Source: Sva-07 sp963752815 (GTDB lineage Bacteria > Actinomycetota > Acidimicrobiia > Acidimicrobiales > Ilumatobacteraceae). From it: a stretch of 64,000 nt of DNA. This document shows positions 17,330-26,371 of this stretch, one piece after another; the stretch's first letter is position 1, and each line of letters opens with the position of its first letter. Under the pieces are notes generated by a model that was not told where the DNA came from, did not search any database, and saw only the letters and a program-made list of their open reading frames with translations. Made by a program: the position numbers and the translations under genes. The stretch is from positions 1,240,001 through 1,304,000 of the forward strand of contig CAVVZI010000015.1 in the NCBI GenBank assembly GCA_963752815.1, written 5' to 3'.

Positions 17330-18583
17330 ATGCATCGTTGCAGTGTCGTGTCTGCCGTTCCCGTACCTGGACGGTCGGCCCACGGCCAACGATCCACCGA
17401 ACCGTCACGACGCGCTGCCCGGCGCGTCGCGGCCTTCGGTGCACCGGCGCTCGCGCTGGCAGCCGTCGCTTCCCTGGCTGCCGGCGCGGGCGCTGCCCAC
17501 GCCGCCGACTCGCTCGGGCTCACCACCCCGTACCCGACGGTCGAGACGCAGGCCGGTTCCACGGTGAAGGTCGACCTCGACGTCACCAGCGCCGCCGTGG
17601 AACCGGTCGATCTGACCGTCGGCGACCTGCCCGACGGATGGCAGGCGACGCTGCGCGGTGGTGGGTTCGTGATCCACTCGATCACCACCACACCCGACAA
17701 GCCGACGGTGGCCAGCCTCGAGTTGGTGGTCGACCCGTCGACGCCGGCGGGTGAACATCCCGTCACGATCACGGCGACCGATCCGACCGGCGGCACGGTC
17801 GCGACGACGCTCACGCTCGACGTGGTCGACGAGGTGAACGCCGGGATCGGCCTCGTCGCCGACTTCCCCTCGCTCAGCGGCGATCCGGGTTCGGCGTTCA
17901 CCTACAGCCTGACGATCACGAACAACACACCGGCCGAACAGGTCTTCACCTTCGACCCGACGGCGCCGCAGGGCTGGACGGTGTCGGCCTCGCCGACGGC
18001 CGAGGCGAAGGCGCAGACCGTGACGATCGAGGCCGGCGGCACCAGCGACGTGAAGGTGACCGCGACCCCGCCGGCGACGGCCGAGCAGGGCAAGTACCCG
18101 ATCAACGTGGCCGTGACCGCGGCGAACGGCGCGACCGGCACCATCAGCCTCGAGGCGGAGGTCACCGGGACGCCGACGATGGCGATGAGTACCGCCGACC
18201 AGCGCCTCGACGCCAAGGGCAAGTCCGACACCGAGGAACGCATCCCGTTGATCGTCGGCAACACCGGCACGGCTCCGCTCGAAGACGTGAAGCTCGCCGG
18301 TACCGCCCCGACCGGCTGGGACGTGTCGTTCGATCCGGAGACGATCGCCTCCGTGAAGCCCAACGAGACGGCCCAGGTGGTCGCCATCGTCAAGCCCTCC
18401 TCCGATGCGGTCGCCGGTGACTACGCCCTGGCCGTGCGGGCGAGCGCCGGCAGCCAGTCGTCCAACCTCGACCTGCGCTACACGCTCGAGGGATCCCGAA
18501 CACTCGGGTTCATCGCCATCGTCGTGATCATCGCCGCGGTGGGAGCGCTCGCCGGGGTGTTCGTCAAGTTCGGCCGGCGGTGA
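17330..18583 (+). CDS. Secreted NEW3-domain protein with C-terminal membrane anchor
   Basis: 417 residues. A twin-Arg-containing basic start and a hydrophobic stretch (APALALAAVASLAAGAGAAHA) form a signal peptide. Three immunoglobulin-like repeats follow, with the NEW3 pattern (DLPDGWQATL; APQGWTVSASPT; APTGWDVSFDPET), then a C-terminal helix (LGFIAIVVIIAAVGALAGVF) and a short basic tail. Proteins of this kind are encoded next to ABC-2 exporters and are thought to act outside the membrane with them. The stop is 3 bases from the ATPase start, so the set is one operon. Confidence 0.83.
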   Translation: MHRCSVVSAVPVPGRSAHGQRSTEPSRRAARRVAAFGAPALALAAVASLAAGAGAAHAADSLGLTTPYPTVETQAGSTVKVDLDVTSAAVEPVDLTVGDLPDGWQATLRGGGFVIHSITTTPDKPTVASLELVVDPSTPAGEHPVTITATDPTGGTVATTLTLDVVDEVNAGIGLVADFPSLSGDPGSAFTYSLTITNNTPAEQVFTFDPTAPQGWTVSASPTAEAKAQTVTIEAGGTSDVKVTATPPATAEQGKYPINVAVTAANGATGTISLEAEVTGTPTMAMSTADQRLDAKGKSDTEERIPLIVGNTGTAPLEDVKLAGTAPTGWDVSFDPETIASVKPNETAQVVAIVKPSSDAVAGDYALAVRASAGSQSSNLDLRYTLEGSRTLGFIAIVVIIAAVGALAGVFVKFGRR

Positions 18584-18586
18584 CCG

Positions 18587-19576
18587 GTGAGCACCACGGT
18601 CATCCGACGCCCGTCGCCATCGCTCGACGGCGCCGATACGGCGATCGCCACCGAGGGCCTGACGAAGCGGTACGGCGACCTCGTGGCGGTCGACGACCTG
18701 ACGTTGAACATCGGCCACGGTGAGGTGTTCGGACTGCTCGGCCCGAACGGTGCCGGCAAGACCACGACGATCCTGATGCTGCTCGGCCTCACCGAACCCA
18801 CGGCGGGCCGGGCGACGGTGGCCGGCCTCGATCCACGCCGTGACCCGCTCGCCGTGAAGGCCCGCGTCGGCTACATGCCCGACGAGGTCGGCTTCTACGA
18901 GGACCTGACGGCCCGGCAGAACCTGCGGTACACGGCCGAACTCAACCGGATCCCGCGACCGGCGGCGGCGGGCCGCATCGACCGGGTGCTCGACGACGTC
19001 GGGCTGACCGACGCGGCCGAGCAGAAGGTCGGGGAGTACTCGCGGGGCATGCGCCAGCGGCTCGGGCTCGCCGACGCGCTCGTGAAGGACCCGTCGATCC
19101 TCATCCTCGACGAGCCGACGGTGAACATCGATCCCGAGGGTGTGCGCGACCTGCTGCTGATGGTCGAGCGGCTGCGCACCGAGCAGGGCGTCACGATCGT
19201 TCTCTCCTCGCACCTGCTCCATCAGGTGCAGCAGGTGTGCGACCGCATCGGGATCTTCGTCAAGGGCCGGCTCGTCGCGAGCGGCACGATCGACGAGCTC
19301 GCCGGGCGGCTCACCGATCGCTGGGTGTTCACCGTCGCCGTGAGTGACCTCGCCGACCCTGCGGGCGTGCTCGCCGAGGTGCCCGGTGTGCGATCGGTGC
19401 GACGGTCGGAGGGTCGCTGGAGCGTGGTCGGTGAGGCCGACATCCGCGCCGACATCCACGACGCGGTCACCGCCCACGGCGGGCGGTTCACGCATCTCAG
19501 TCGCGACGCTGCCGATCTCGACGCCATCTACCACCGCTACTTCGAAGGGGGCGACGATGAGCTCGACGGTGACTGA
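18587..19576 (+). CDS. ABC transporter ATP-binding protein (ABC-2 exporter type)
   Basis: 329 residues. Walker A GPNGAGKTTT, Q-loop region GYMPDEVGFYEDLTA, signature EYSRGMRQRLG, Walker B SILILDEPTVNIDPEG and switch His in LSSHLLHQ. The usual TxGLDP after Walker B is TVNIDP, a variant seen in this exporter group. A C-terminal domain of about 80 residues (VAVSDLADPAGVLAEVPGVR) is typical of drug or Nod-factor type ATPases. The stop overlaps the permease start by 20 bases. Confidence 0.92.
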   Translation: MSTTVIRRPSPSLDGADTAIATEGLTKRYGDLVAVDDLTLNIGHGEVFGLLGPNGAGKTTTILMLLGLTEPTAGRATVAGLDPRRDPLAVKARVGYMPDEVGFYEDLTARQNLRYTAELNRIPRPAAAGRIDRVLDDVGLTDAAEQKVGEYSRGMRQRLGLADALVKDPSILILDEPTVNIDPEGVRDLLLMVERLRTEQGVTIVLSSHLLHQVQQVCDRIGIFVKGRLVASGTIDELAGRLTDRWVFTVAVSDLADPAGVLAEVPGVRSVRRSEGRWSVVGEADIRADIHDAVTAHGGRFTHLSRDAADLDAIYHRYFEGGDDELDGD

Positions 19577-20594
19577 CGACATCGCCGTCGCGCCCGACGA
19601 CGGCCCGGTCGAGGCCCCCGCTCGGCGCTACCGGGGCGGCTGGCGCATCGTGGCCCGCAAGGAGTTCGCCGACCACGTGCACTCGGCGCGATTCGTCATC
19701 CTGATCATCCTGCTCGCGCTCGCCGGCCTCGCCTCGGTGCACTCGGCGAGCGGGCCGATCCGTGACGCCGCCGACAAAGCCTCGTCCACCCCGTCGATCT
19801 TCCTGTACCTGTTCACGCTGTCGCCCGATCGGGTGCCGTCGTTCTACGAGTTCATCGGCATCCTCGGGCCGCTGCTCGGCATCGCGTTCGGCTTCGACGC
19901 CATCAACGGCGAGCGATCGCTCGGCACGCTGCCGCGGCTCGTCGCGCAACCGATCCATCGCGACGAGATCATCAACGGCAAGTTCGTCGCCGGTATCGGT
20001 GCCATCGCACTCGGTCTCGGCTGCCTCATCACCATGGTCGGCGGGTACGGCGCGCTGCGCCTCGGCGTGGGTCCGACGTGGTCGGACGTGATCCGGCTGA
20101 TCGCCTACTTCGCCGTGGCGGTGGTCTACATCTCGCTCTGGTTGGCGTTGGCGATCCTGCTGTCGGTCACGTGCCGGCGGGCGGCGACCGCGGCGCTCGC
20201 CGCGCTCGCCGTGTGGCTCGTGCTGACGCTGTTCGCCGGACTGATCGCCGGCATCGTGGCCGACTCGTGGCACAAGGTCGACAGCGAGTCGACGACCGAG
20301 GAGGTGCTCGCCAACGCCCGCACCGAGCTGAACGTCCGGCGGCTCTCACCCGACCAGCTGTACAAGGATGCGACCGGCGTCCTGCTCAACCCGTCGCTGC
20401 AGACGACCGGGATCGTCACCCCGCCGCCCGCGGACGCGAGCGCGGCGACGGCCACCGGCGCCCTCCCGTCGAGCCTGCCGCTGTCGGAGAGCCTGGCGCT
20501 CGCCTGGTGGCAGCTCGTCGTCCTCGTCGCCGGCACGATCGCCGTCTTCGCCGCTGCCTACCTGGTGTTCCTCCGCCAGGAGGTGCGGGCATAG
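19557..20594 (+). CDS. ABC-2 family permease
   Basis: 345 residues from ATG 19557. Six hydrophobic segments: FVILIILLALAGLASV, then a large outside loop, GILGPLLGIAFGFDAI, VAGIGAIALGLGCLITMV, IAYFAVAVVYISLWLALAIL, LAVWLVLTLFAGLIAGIV and WWQLVVLVAGTIAVFAAAYL. The region INGERSLGTLPRLVAQPIHR before the third segment is the characteristic ABC-2 coupling helix. With the ATPase and NEW3 protein it forms an exporter of unknown substrate, probably controlled by the two-component system upstream. Confidence 0.88.
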   Translation: MSSTVTDDIAVAPDDGPVEAPARRYRGGWRIVARKEFADHVHSARFVILIILLALAGLASVHSASGPIRDAADKASSTPSIFLYLFTLSPDRVPSFYEFIGILGPLLGIAFGFDAINGERSLGTLPRLVAQPIHRDEIINGKFVAGIGAIALGLGCLITMVGGYGALRLGVGPTWSDVIRLIAYFAVAVVYISLWLALAILLSVTCRRAATAALAALAVWLVLTLFAGLIAGIVADSWHKVDSESTTEEVLANARTELNVRRLSPDQLYKDATGVLLNPSLQTTGIVTPPPADASAATATGALPSSLPLSESLALAWWQLVVLVAGTIAVFAAAYLVFLRQEVRA

Positions 20595-20647
20595 CAACCT
20601 GGTGCCTGGTGCAGTGACGATCAGCGGGGCACCAGCGCACCAGGTTG
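20595..20647. repeat. Hairpin repeat family D, intact copy
   Basis: Left arm 20595-20612 (CAACCTGGTGCCTGGTGC) pairs with 20629-20647 with one bulged base; the loop is 16 bases. It begins immediately after the permease stop and ends 15 bases before the amidase start, so it may end the exporter transcript. Confidence 0.75.
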
Positions 20648-20662
20648 TGGTGAGATGGCGGG

Positions 20663-22079
20663 GTGGTCGATCTCACTGCGCCGCTCACCGAAATCGTCGC
20701 CGCGCTCGAGGCGGCCGACGTGTCGGCCCGCGAGTTGCTCGATCTGCACCTGGACCGCATCGAGCAGCTCGACGGGCCGATCAACTCCGTTGTCACGCTC
20801 GCACCCGAACGGGCCCGCGCCGAGGCATTCGCGATCGACGAGGCTCGCGCCGGCGGGCGAGATGTCGGCCCGCTCGGGGGTGTTCCGATCACGGTCAAGG
20901 ATGCGATCGCCACGGCGGGCATCCGCTCGACCGGCGGCGCCACCGAACTGCGTGATCACGTTCCCACGGTCGATGCCACGGTGGTCGACACCGTTCGACG
21001 GGCCGGAGCGGTGGTGTTCGGCAAGACCAACGTCCCGCGCTGGTCGGGCGACTACCAGAGCTACAACGAGGTGTTCGGCACCACCAACAACCCGTGGGAC
21101 CTCGAGCGCACGCCGGGCGGTTCGTCGGGTGGACCGGCAGCGGCGGTCGCCATGGGGTTCACCGCGTTCGAGATCGGCACCGACATCGGCGGTTCGATCC
21201 GCGTGCCCTCGTCGTATCTGCGGCGTGTACGGCCACAAGCCGAGCTTCGGCATCATCCCGACGTACGGCTACCTCGACAACCCGTCGTTCCACCGCAACG
21301 TCGCCGACGTCAACGTGTTCGGCCCGCTCGCCCGTTCGGTCGACGATCTCGAACTGCTGCTCGACCTGCTCGTGGCGCCCAATCCGGACGACGCCGTCGC
21401 ATGGCGGCTCGATCTGCCGCCGGCGCGCGCGACGGCGCTCGGCGACTTCCGTGTGGCCGCCTGGCTCGACGGCGAGTTCTGCCCGATCGATGAGTCGGTA
21501 CTCGAAGTGCTCACGGCGACGGTCGACGCGTTGGAGCGCGCCGGCGCGCGCGTCGATCGTGAACGCCGACCCGACATCGACGCGGACGTCGCCTCCTTGG
21601 ACGGAGCGATGATCATCTCCGCCGCGTGCGCGATCTCCGACAGCGACGAGGAGCGCGCCGCGATGGTCGCGGCCGGCCTCGCGTTCGACCATCGCAGGTG
21701 GGACGTGCTGCACCGCCAACGCGGCGTCATCCGCCAGCGGTGGGCGGAGTTCTTCGCCGACGTCGACATCCTGCTCTGCCCGGTGGCACCGGTCCCCGCG
21801 TTCCGCCACGTCCACAGCCCCGACGGCCCGAACTGGATGCACTCGACCCTGGCCGACCACGGCGACCGGCCGTACGGCGACCTGGTCCGCTGGTGCGCTC
21901 TGATCGGGAGCGCGTACCTCCCGGTGACGGTGCCGCCGGTGGGTCGCACCACTGGCGGCCTGCCGGTGGGCATCCAAGTGGTTGCGCCGTATCTCCACGA
22001 CCGCACCGCGTTGGCATTCGCCCGCTGCCTCGGTGACGTCGTCGGCGGCTACGAGGCACCGTCGATGAGTGTCGGGTGA
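20663..22079 (+). CDS. Amidase (amidase-signature family; frameshifted by one extra base)
   Basis: GTG 20663. The amidase signature is intact: GGVPITVKDAIATAG (catalytic Lys), ERTPGGSSGGPAAAVAMG (first Ser) and GTDIGGSIRVPSSY (nucleophile region). After SSY the frame moves at 21218, where one extra C interrupts the universal CGVYGHKPS sequence; the rest (GIIPTYGYLDN, DILLCPVAPVPAFRH, GGLPVGIQVVAPY) continues to 22079. Corrected length about 472 residues, normal for the family. Hydrolyses a carboxamide; substrate unknown. The stop lies within an inverted repeat. Confidence 0.87.
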
Positions 22080-22132
22080 TTCGTGCCGTGGGGTGTTTGC
22101 CGCAGGGCGTGGGTGTACGAAACACCCGACAC
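22069..22132. repeat. Inverted repeat spanning the amidase stop
   Basis: GTGTCGGGTGATTCGT (22069-22084) pairs with ACGAAACACCCGACAC (22117-22132) at 15 of 16 positions, loop 32 bases. The loop contains a partial third copy (GGGGTGTTTG). The amidase TGA is in the left arm. Confidence 0.65.
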
Positions 22133-22137
22133 ACGTG

Positions 22138-23017
22138 GTGAGTGACGTGTCGCGGGAGCACCTCGCACGAGCGGTGGCCGACGCGACGGGGGCAGACGTC
22201 GTCGGGATGACCGTGGTGCACGGCGGCGACACGGCCGCGGCGTTCCGGATCGAGTTGGCGTCGGGCGACGTGCTCTTCGCCAAGACGCACCCATCGCCGC
22301 CGGTGGGCTTCTTCAGCACCGAGGCGTGGGGACTGGAATGGCTGCGGTCGAGCGACGCCGTCCACGTGCCCCGCGTCGTCGCCGTGTCCGACGGGGAGGG
22401 AGGCGCGCCGGCGTTCCTCGCGCTCGAATGGATCGACACTCGCGGCGGAAGGTCGGGCGACGAAGCGGCCTTCGGACGACAGCTCGCGCTCCTCCACGGT
22501 TCGGGCGCACCGTGCTTCGGCCGGGAGGATCGACGGACGACCGGGAGCCTGGCGCTGCCGAACGAGCCGAGCGCGACGTGGTCGGATTTCGTCGCCAACT
22601 GTCGCTTCCTGCCGCTGGCGAGGATCGCCCGCGATCGATCGGCGCTCCCGCCGGACACGATCGATCGCCTCGAACGTCTGGCCTCGACGCTCGACCGGTT
22701 CGACGACGGGTCGCCTCCTGTCCGGCTGCACGGAGATCTGTGGGCGGGGAACCGGATCGTCGATCGTGACGGCGAGAGCTGGCTCATCGACCCGGCGGCC
22801 CACGGCGGCCACCCGGAGTTCGACCTCGCGATGATGCGTTTGTTCGGTGGGTTCGGAGCGGACGCGTTCGAGCGCTATGCCGACGTGCGTCCGCTGCTCG
22901 ACGGCTGGGCCGATCGGGTGGAACTCCACCAGATCGCGCCGCTCGTGGTCCATGCGATCAAGTTCGGCGGCGGGTACGTCGCCGCCGTCGGCGCGCGCCA
23001 TCGACCGGTACGTCTGA
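22138..23017 (+). CDS. Fructosamine kinase / ketosamine-3-kinase family protein (frameshift near the end)
   Basis: GTG 22138. A kinase-like fold with VVHGGDTAAAFRIEL (nucleotide loop), LFAKTHPS (Lys), RLHGDLWAGNRI (catalytic Asp) and WLIDPAAHGGHPEFDLAMM (metal Asp) is the fructosamine-kinase signature; it would phosphorylate ketosamine-modified proteins or amines to trigger deglycation. One extra base at about 22993 breaks the last nine codons; skipping it gives AIDRYV and a stop at 23015-23017, the normal C-terminus, 19 bases before the convergent gene end. Length is then about 292 residues. Confidence 0.85.
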
Positions 23018-23036
23018 CTACGGCGACCGCGCACCG

Positions 23037-23759
23037 TCAGACGGCGGCGAGCATCAACGAGATCGCGAACCCGACGGCCACGAGCGATCCGGTGAACACT
23101 CCCTCCACCTCGAACGCCTCGGGCAGCAGCGTGTCGGCCACCATCGCGAGGAGTGCCCCGGCGGCGAAGGCCTCGGCCAGCGCGCCGTTGTGGTCTCCGC
23201 CCGGGTCGAGCAGCAGGTAGCCGAGCGCCGCGGCCACCGCCGACGCGGCGATGACGACGAGCCACATGCGGACCACGCTCGAGCGGGTCCAGCCGGCCAG
23301 GCGCAGACCGGCCGACGACGACATCCCCTCGGGCAGGTTGCTGAGGACGATGCCGGCGAACAGCGCCACGCTGACCTGACCCTGGAGCACGGTCAGGCCG
23401 AGCACGAACGACTCGGGGATCCCGTCGAGCACCGATCCGAACACGATCGCCATGGCCGAGCCGTCCTGCTGGGAGCCGTCGGAGTCCTTGCGGCCGCCGC
23501 CGCCGGAACGGTTGATCCACCAGTTCCCGGCCGTGAACGTCAGTGCCCCGACGAGTGTCAGCGCTCCGACCACCGCGACGTCGGCGTGTTCGATGGCGTC
23601 GTCGATGAGTTCGAACGAGACCGAGCCGATCAACACTCCGGTGCCGAGCGCCATGATGATCGCCAACACCTCGCGGCTCGGCGGGCGGACGTAGGCGATC
23701 AACGCGCCGACGAGCAGTGCACTCGCACCGAGGGCACCCCAGGCGAAGGCAACGAACAC
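23037..23759 (-). CDS. ZIP-family metal transporter
   Basis: 240 residues, about eight membrane helices, beginning GTG 23759. ZIP helix IV and V signatures are present in variant form: SVLDGIPESFVLGLTV and GIVLSNLPEGMSSSAGL, the second with the conserved PEG. A Gly/Ser/Lys-rich cytosolic loop lies between helices III and IV. Likely imports or moves zinc, iron or manganese. A -10 hexamer six bases upstream suggests a leaderless transcript independent of the gene cluster upstream. Confidence 0.85.
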   Translation of the reverse strand: MFVAFAWGALGASALLVGALIAYVRPPSREVLAIIMALGTGVLIGSVSFELIDDAIEHADVAVVGALTLVGALTFTAGNWWINRSGGGGRKDSDGSQQDGSAMAIVFGSVLDGIPESFVLGLTVLQGQVSVALFAGIVLSNLPEGMSSSAGLRLAGWTRSSVVRMWLVVIAASAVAAALGYLLLDPGGDHNGALAEAFAAGALLAMVADTLLPEAFEVEGVFTGSLVAVGFAISLMLAAV

Positions 23760-23765
23760 CTGGCG

Positions 23766-23771
23766 ATCGTA
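23766..23771 (-). promoter_or_regulatory. -10 element TACGAT of a leaderless promoter
   Basis: On the minus strand TACGAT ends 6 bases before the GTG start of the ZIP transporter. Confidence 0.5.
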
Positions 23772-23795
23772 GGGCCCCCCGGATCAGGTGCGGGC

Positions 23796-24617
23796 TCAGG
23801 TGCGCACGGGGGAACGGCCGACCGCTCGGAAGTACCGCTCGAACGACTCGTCGACGCACGCCCGAGCGCCGCCGATGATGTTGAGCCCCCACGTGAATCC
23901 GTAGAGGTCGTCGAAGTCGACCGTGTCGAGGCGGCGCCGGATCTCCTCGACGTCGTCCGGATGCGACGGCACATGGTTCGGGACGCTGTACATGAACGAC
24001 ACGTGCCGGCGGTCCTGGGCGACGTGCAACGCGTCGCCGGCGAGCAGGATCGGCCGGCCGTTCGGCCCGGCGGTCGAGTGGAGCACCGTGCTCCCGGGGA
24101 AGTGGCCGGGGCACCGATAGAGCGTCACACCGTCGGTCAGCGGCAGCACGTCGCCGTCCCACAACTCGATGTGTTCCGAGGGGCGGGCGATCCATTCGCG
24201 GTCGTTGGCGTGCAAGACGATCGGCACCCCGCCGAACGCCTCGCTCCACTCGACCATCGACGCATAGAAGTGCGGGTGCGAGATCACGATGGTGCTGATC
24301 CCGCCGACCGCTTCGAGTTCGGCGACGGCGGCGGCCGTCACGAGGCTCGTCGCCTCCCACAGGATGTTGCCCGCCGGGGTGGGCAGTACCAACGACCGTT
24401 GCGGGATGCCGAACGCCGGCGTGATGCCGACCCCGAGCAGGCCGTCGTCGACTTCGAACCGGACGGAGTGCGCCGCCTGCAACGCCTCGAGCGTCGTCCA
24501 GTGCTGGCCCGACCATCCGACGTACTGACGGTCGTCGCTGCAGATGGCACACCGGTCCGGGGGGTCGGTGCGGTCGCCGTATTGGGTGCCGCAGGTGGAG
24601 CAGACGAAGCGGGTCAT
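23796..24617 (-). CDS. Metallo-beta-lactamase-fold hydrolase with N-terminal zinc ribbon
   Basis: 273 residues from ATG 24617, with AAGGAG nine bases upstream. Residues 1-30 hold a rubredoxin-like ribbon (CSTCG then CAIC). The MBL core shows TIVISHPHFYASMVEW, CPGHFPGSTVLHS and LLAGDALHVAQDRRHVSF; the usual HxHxDH is reduced to HPHFYAS, so metal binding may be altered. The frame also runs on upstream into the NAT gene, but the ribosome site and the overlapping NAT stop (ATGA, in corrected frame) indicate two genes. Confidence 0.82.
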   Translation of the reverse strand: MTRFVCSTCGTQYGDRTDPPDRCAICSDDRQYVGWSGQHWTTLEALQAAHSVRFEVDDGLLGVGITPAFGIPQRSLVLPTPAGNILWEATSLVTAAAVAELEAVGGISTIVISHPHFYASMVEWSEAFGGVPIVLHANDREWIARPSEHIELWDGDVLPLTDGVTLYRCPGHFPGSTVLHSTAGPNGRPILLAGDALHVAQDRRHVSFMYSVPNHVPSHPDDVEEIRRRLDTVDFDDLYGFTWGLNIIGGARACVDESFERYFRAVGRSPVRT

Positions 24618-25517
24618 GTGGGAGCTCCTTGTCGGGTGAGCCGAGCGATGTCGGTCTGGTCGTCGGTGTCGTCGTCGTGTCGTCGTCGCCGTCGCGGCCC
24701 GGGCGCGATCCCACATGCGGGCGATCGCGGCGGGCGAGGCAGCCGACAGGTCGACGTGGAACGTGCCGGCGAGGACGTCGATCCAGGCGTCCAGGTCGTC
24801 GACGACGTACCCGGTGCTGCCGGTTCGATCGGTCCGTGTGACGCGCCGGCCGCGGAGCACCGTGGTGCCGTCGGCGTCGCGGAGCTGTGCGGTGACCGTG
24901 CGGGCGAACGGCGACTCCGCCGAGCGCGCCAGGAACTCGTGCCGCGCGGCGAACACCGCGATGTCGGTCGGCGCGGTCGAGAAGCTCATGCCCGCGAACG
25001 ATCCCGACGTGTCGTGCGTGAAGTGCCAGTCACCGACGCCACCCGGGGTGGGTTCGAGCCGGAACGTCATCGGGCCCTGCTCGAACTCGCCGGCGCGGAG
25101 TGGGAGCGGGGCGTGGAGTGCGTCACCGAGGCCCGCATCGACGTACCACGTCCCATCGGAGTGACCCGGCGTCGGCAGGCCGTGGACCAGCAGGACGAGA
25201 TGGTTGTGGAGGTCGGCCTCGTCGGGTGCGGCGCGGTGCACGCCACCGACGTGCAGTGTGACGTCGTAGCCCAGCTCGGTCAGCAGCGTCGACAGCGCAC
25301 CGTTCAGGTGGAAGCAGTACCCGCCCCGGCCGGCGGTGGCGATCCGCTGCGCAGCGTCGGTGGGGTCGATCGTCCACGGCTCACCGAGGTGGATCCAGGT
25401 CGTCTCGTAGGTGACCCGTTCGACGTGGCGACGGTGGATCCGATCGAGCGCCGCCGCGGACGGTGGCTCCCGATCGAGTCCGAGCCGATCGAGGTAGGCG
25501 TCGGTCAGCGCGGTCAC
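24614..25517 (-). CDS. nat: Arylamine N-acetyltransferase (frameshift near the C-terminus)
   Basis: GTG 25517, overlapping the upstream nitroreductase stop by GTGA. The Cys-His-Asp triad is visible: RGGYCFHLNGAL, ADLHNHLVLLVHG and WYVDAGLGDAL. It transfers acetyl from acetyl-CoA to arylamines or hydrazines. In the raw sequence the frame continues through a low-complexity Thr/Arg stretch into the MBL gene; skipping one base near 24677 instead gives DDDTDDQTDIARLTRQGAPT and a TGA overlapping the MBL ATG, a normal gene end. I therefore think the apparent 573-residue fusion is an artefact. Confidence 0.85.
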
Positions 25518-26189
25518 GCGAACACCAGCGGGCCGGTGCGGGTGCGCTTGAGCTCGAAGAACCCGGGCGTGCCGGCCACGAGGGCGACGCCGTCGAAGAG
25601 CCGCACCGCTTCAGCACCTTGGGGCGCCGGGTTGACGACCGGTCCGAAGAAGGCGATCGTCCGGCCGCCGTCGTTGATGTGCACCACCGGGGTCCCGACA
25701 TCGTCGCCGACCGAGTCCACCGCGTGGCGATGGCTCTCGCGGAGGAGCTCGTCGATGCGGGCCGGGTCTGCTGCGGTGCCGGCGTAGGCCTGCGGCGAGC
25801 AGGGTGTCGGGCAGAGCGGTCGCGGCGAGCGTCTCCGCGAGGAGATCGACGTCGATCCGCTCGCCGCCCGTGTGGATCCGGCGTCCGAGCTCGTCGTACC
25901 AGCGCCGCAGCGCGTCGGCGCCGTAGTCGCGCTCGATGGCGATCGCCAGCCGCGCGGGCCCCCATGCCCGATCGACGAGGTCGCGGTAGAACTCCGACGC
26001 ATCCTCGCGGTCCTCGTTGAGGATCGACAGGCTCATGATCCGGATGGTCAGGTCGATCCGGCCGAGCCGCTCCACCTCGCCCAGCCACCGCGAGGTGAGC
26101 CAGGCGAACGGACACATCGGATCGACGAAGATCTCGACGGGGGTCGGGGTCGGAACGTCGTATCCGCCGGGGTGATGGGGCGTCATCAT
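25514..26189 (-). CDS. DsbA-fold mycothiol-dependent nitroreductase (Rv2466c family; frameshifted by one extra base)
   Basis: Starts at the double ATG 26189/26186. VEIFVDPMCPFAWLTSRWL is the active-site region of the Rv2466c family, here CPFAW where Rv2466c has CPWCW, so only the first Cys is kept. MSLSILNEDREDASEFYRDL, RAWGPARLAIA, GDDVGTPVVHINDGG and FFELKRTRTGP match throughout. One extra base at 25790 interrupts LLAA-AYAGTAADP. Rv2466c reduces nitro drugs and peroxides with mycothiol. Placed ahead of NAT, it could make the amine that NAT acetylates. Confidence 0.87.
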
Positions 26190-26305
26190 GACGTCGACGG
26201 TACGCCTCCACTTGGGCCCCGAACATGTCCAAGTTCGCCAATTCCGACCAGACCAAGCCCCAGACCAAGCCCGCGCCCCCGGACCCCTCCCGACCCCTCC
26301 ACTCT

Positions 26306-26357
26306 CGTTTGCGTCGGGATTTCTGCGGCACGGCCCGCAGAAATCCCGACGCAAACG
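26306..26357. repeat. Hairpin repeat family A, copy 1
   Basis: Perfect 23-bp stem: arms 26306-26328 and 26335-26357, 6-base loop. The arm starts CGTTTGCGTCGGGATTTC. It lies 14 bases past the stop of the minus-strand MocR gene and upstream of the nitroreductase, so it probably ends or stabilises the MocR transcript. Confidence 0.9.
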
Positions 26358-26371
26358 GAGAAATGACGGCG

